From positions 1 to 5,543 of the forward strand of contig CALJUJ010000152.1 of the NCBI GenBank assembly GCA_937975525.1: DNA of 5,543 bases. The letters are read 5' to 3'. The notes below the pieces were generated by a model. That model had not been told where the DNA came from. It made no database searches and was given only the letters and a program-made list of their open reading frames with translations. The stretch is from an uncultured bacterium. GTDB taxonomy: Bacteria; Desulfobacterota; Binatia; HRBIN30. The stretch's first letter is position 1. Each line of letters opens with the position of its first letter. The position numbers and the translations under genes are program-made. Shown here in pieces: positions 4,771 to 5,543 of the stretch.

Positions 4771-5543
4771 CGCGCGCGCTGGCACATCCGCGCGTCCTCT
4801 TCACCGGAGGCGCAGGCTACGTCGGCGCGGTGCTCGTGCCGCGGTTGCTGGACGCAGGCTACTTCGTGCGCGTCCTCGATCTCTACGTCTTCGGCGACGA
4901 CTCGCTCGCCGCCGTGCGCGACCACCCTCGCCTCGAGGAAGTCCGCGGCGACCTCCGCGACGACGACCTGGTGCGGCGCAGCGTCGCCGGCATCGATGCG
5001 GTGATCCACCTCGCCTGCATCTCCAACGACCCGAGTTGCGCGCTCGACCCGGAGCTGAGCCGGAGCATCAACTACGAATCGTTCGAGCCGCTTCTCCGCC
5101 AGAGCCGCGAGGCGGGCGTCCGGCGCTTCATCTTCGCTTCGAGCTCGAGCCTCTACGGCATCACCGACGCGCCGCAGGTAACCGAAGACCATCCTCGTCA
5201 CCCACTGACGCTCTACAATACGTTCAAGGGCATGTGCGAGGACGTCCTCTTCCGGTACCAGGCACCAGCCTTCACCACCGTCTCGGTCCGACCCGCCACG
5301 ATCTGCGGTCGCTCTCCGCGCCAGCGCCTCGATCTCACCGTCAACATCCTCACCGCGCACGCCGTCGAGCGTGGCGTCATCACCGTGTTCGGCGGCAGCC
5401 AGCAACGTCCGAACCTGCACATGGCCGACGCGGTCGAGCTCTACACGCAGTTGCTCGAGCTTCCCGACGCCGACATCGCCGGCGAGGCGTTCAACGCCGG
5501 GTATCAGAACGCGACCGTCGCGGACATCGCCCGCACGGTGCAG
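4767..5543 (+). CDS. Extended SDR nucleotide-sugar epimerase/dehydratase (3' end outside window)
   Basis: The frame is open for 259 codons from the ATG at 4767 to the right edge with no stop, so the gene is cut off; family members usually have about 310-340 residues. VLFTGGAGYVG (10-20) is the NAD(P)-binding Rossmann motif. RGDLRD (60-65), VIHLACIS (79-86) and FASSSSLYG (123-131, catalytic Ser region) follow, and Tyr150-Asn-Thr-Phe-Lys154 is the SDR YxxxK active site. SVRPATICGRSPRQRLDL (173-190) and FGGSQQRPNLHMAD (208-221) are typical of nucleotide-sugar binding regions in epimerases, 4,6-dehydratases and reductases related to GalE and HldD. The ATG overlaps the SIS-gene stop as ATGA. AGGG lies only two bases upstream, so coupled translation is more likely than independent initiation. 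In context it would change the stereochemistry or oxidation state of the NDP-sugar made by the preceding enzymes. Epimerase, dehydratase and reductase roles cannot be told apart here. Confidence 0.9.
   Translation, partial: MTRALAHPRVLFTGGAGYVGAVLVPRLLDAGYFVRVLDLYVFGDDSLAAVRDHPRLEEVRGDLRDDDLVRRSVAGIDAVIHLACISNDPSCALDPELSRSINYESFEPLLRQSREAGVRRFIFASSSSLYGITDAPQVTEDHPRHPLTLYNTFKGMCEDVLFRYQAPAFTTVSVRPATICGRSPRQRLDLTVNILTAHAVERGVITVFGGSQQRPNLHMADAVELYTQLLELPDADIAGEAFNAGYQNATVADIARTVQ

Overview
The window is G+C-rich bacterial DNA, dense with genes and devoted to making and modifying activated sugars, most likely for a surface polysaccharide (O antigen, capsule or exopolysaccharide). All recognisable genes are soluble sugar-metabolism enzymes. 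Bacterial Shine-Dalgarno sites, short gene overlaps, and GTG and TTG starts are visible. The sequence does not allow a firm taxonomic call; a high-GC Gram-negative bacterium is plausible because of the heptose-type enzymes. No rRNA, tRNA, CRISPR array, insertion sequence, integrase or long repeat was seen.

Layout. Positions 1-174 (+) hold the last 57 codons of a NodU/CmcH-type carbamoyltransferase. It converges on, and overlaps by 31 bp, a minus-strand operon read from 2561 down to 144. In order of transcription that operon encodes a family 2 glycosyltransferase (TTG start), a DegT/DnrJ/EryC1-type PLP sugar aminotransferase (GTG start), and a WbuC-family cupin. All three are joined by overlaps. 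A 75-bp gap (2562-2636) separates it from a divergent plus-strand operon. This encodes a bifunctional nucleotidyltransferase-PfkB kinase with the two HldE activities in reverse order, a GmhA-like SIS-domain isomerase, and an extended SDR nucleotide-sugar epimerase/dehydratase that runs off the right edge.

How the genes fit together. The plus-strand operon resembles the nucleotide-activated heptose route: an isomerase acts on a C7 ketose phosphate, a kinase phosphorylates C1, a nucleotidyltransferase makes the NDP-sugar, and an SDR modifies the sugar ring or side chain. The 7-phosphatase (GmhB) that this route normally needs is not in the window. The minus-strand genes would add an amino group to a keto-sugar (DegT) and transfer a sugar (GT2); the WbuC cupin has no settled function. 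The carbamoyltransferase could decorate the product. Substrates and the final glycan are inferred from families and neighbours, not read from the sequence.

Points of interest: reversed domain order in the HldE-like enzyme; Asp at the usual catalytic Glu position in the SIS protein; a WbuC-like cupin that seems to lack the motif-1 Glu; a glycosyltransferase with Asp-Gly-Lys where Asp-x-Asp is expected; a very short, possibly leaderless divergent promoter region; and an 8-codon reading frame that exactly bridges two plus-strand genes.
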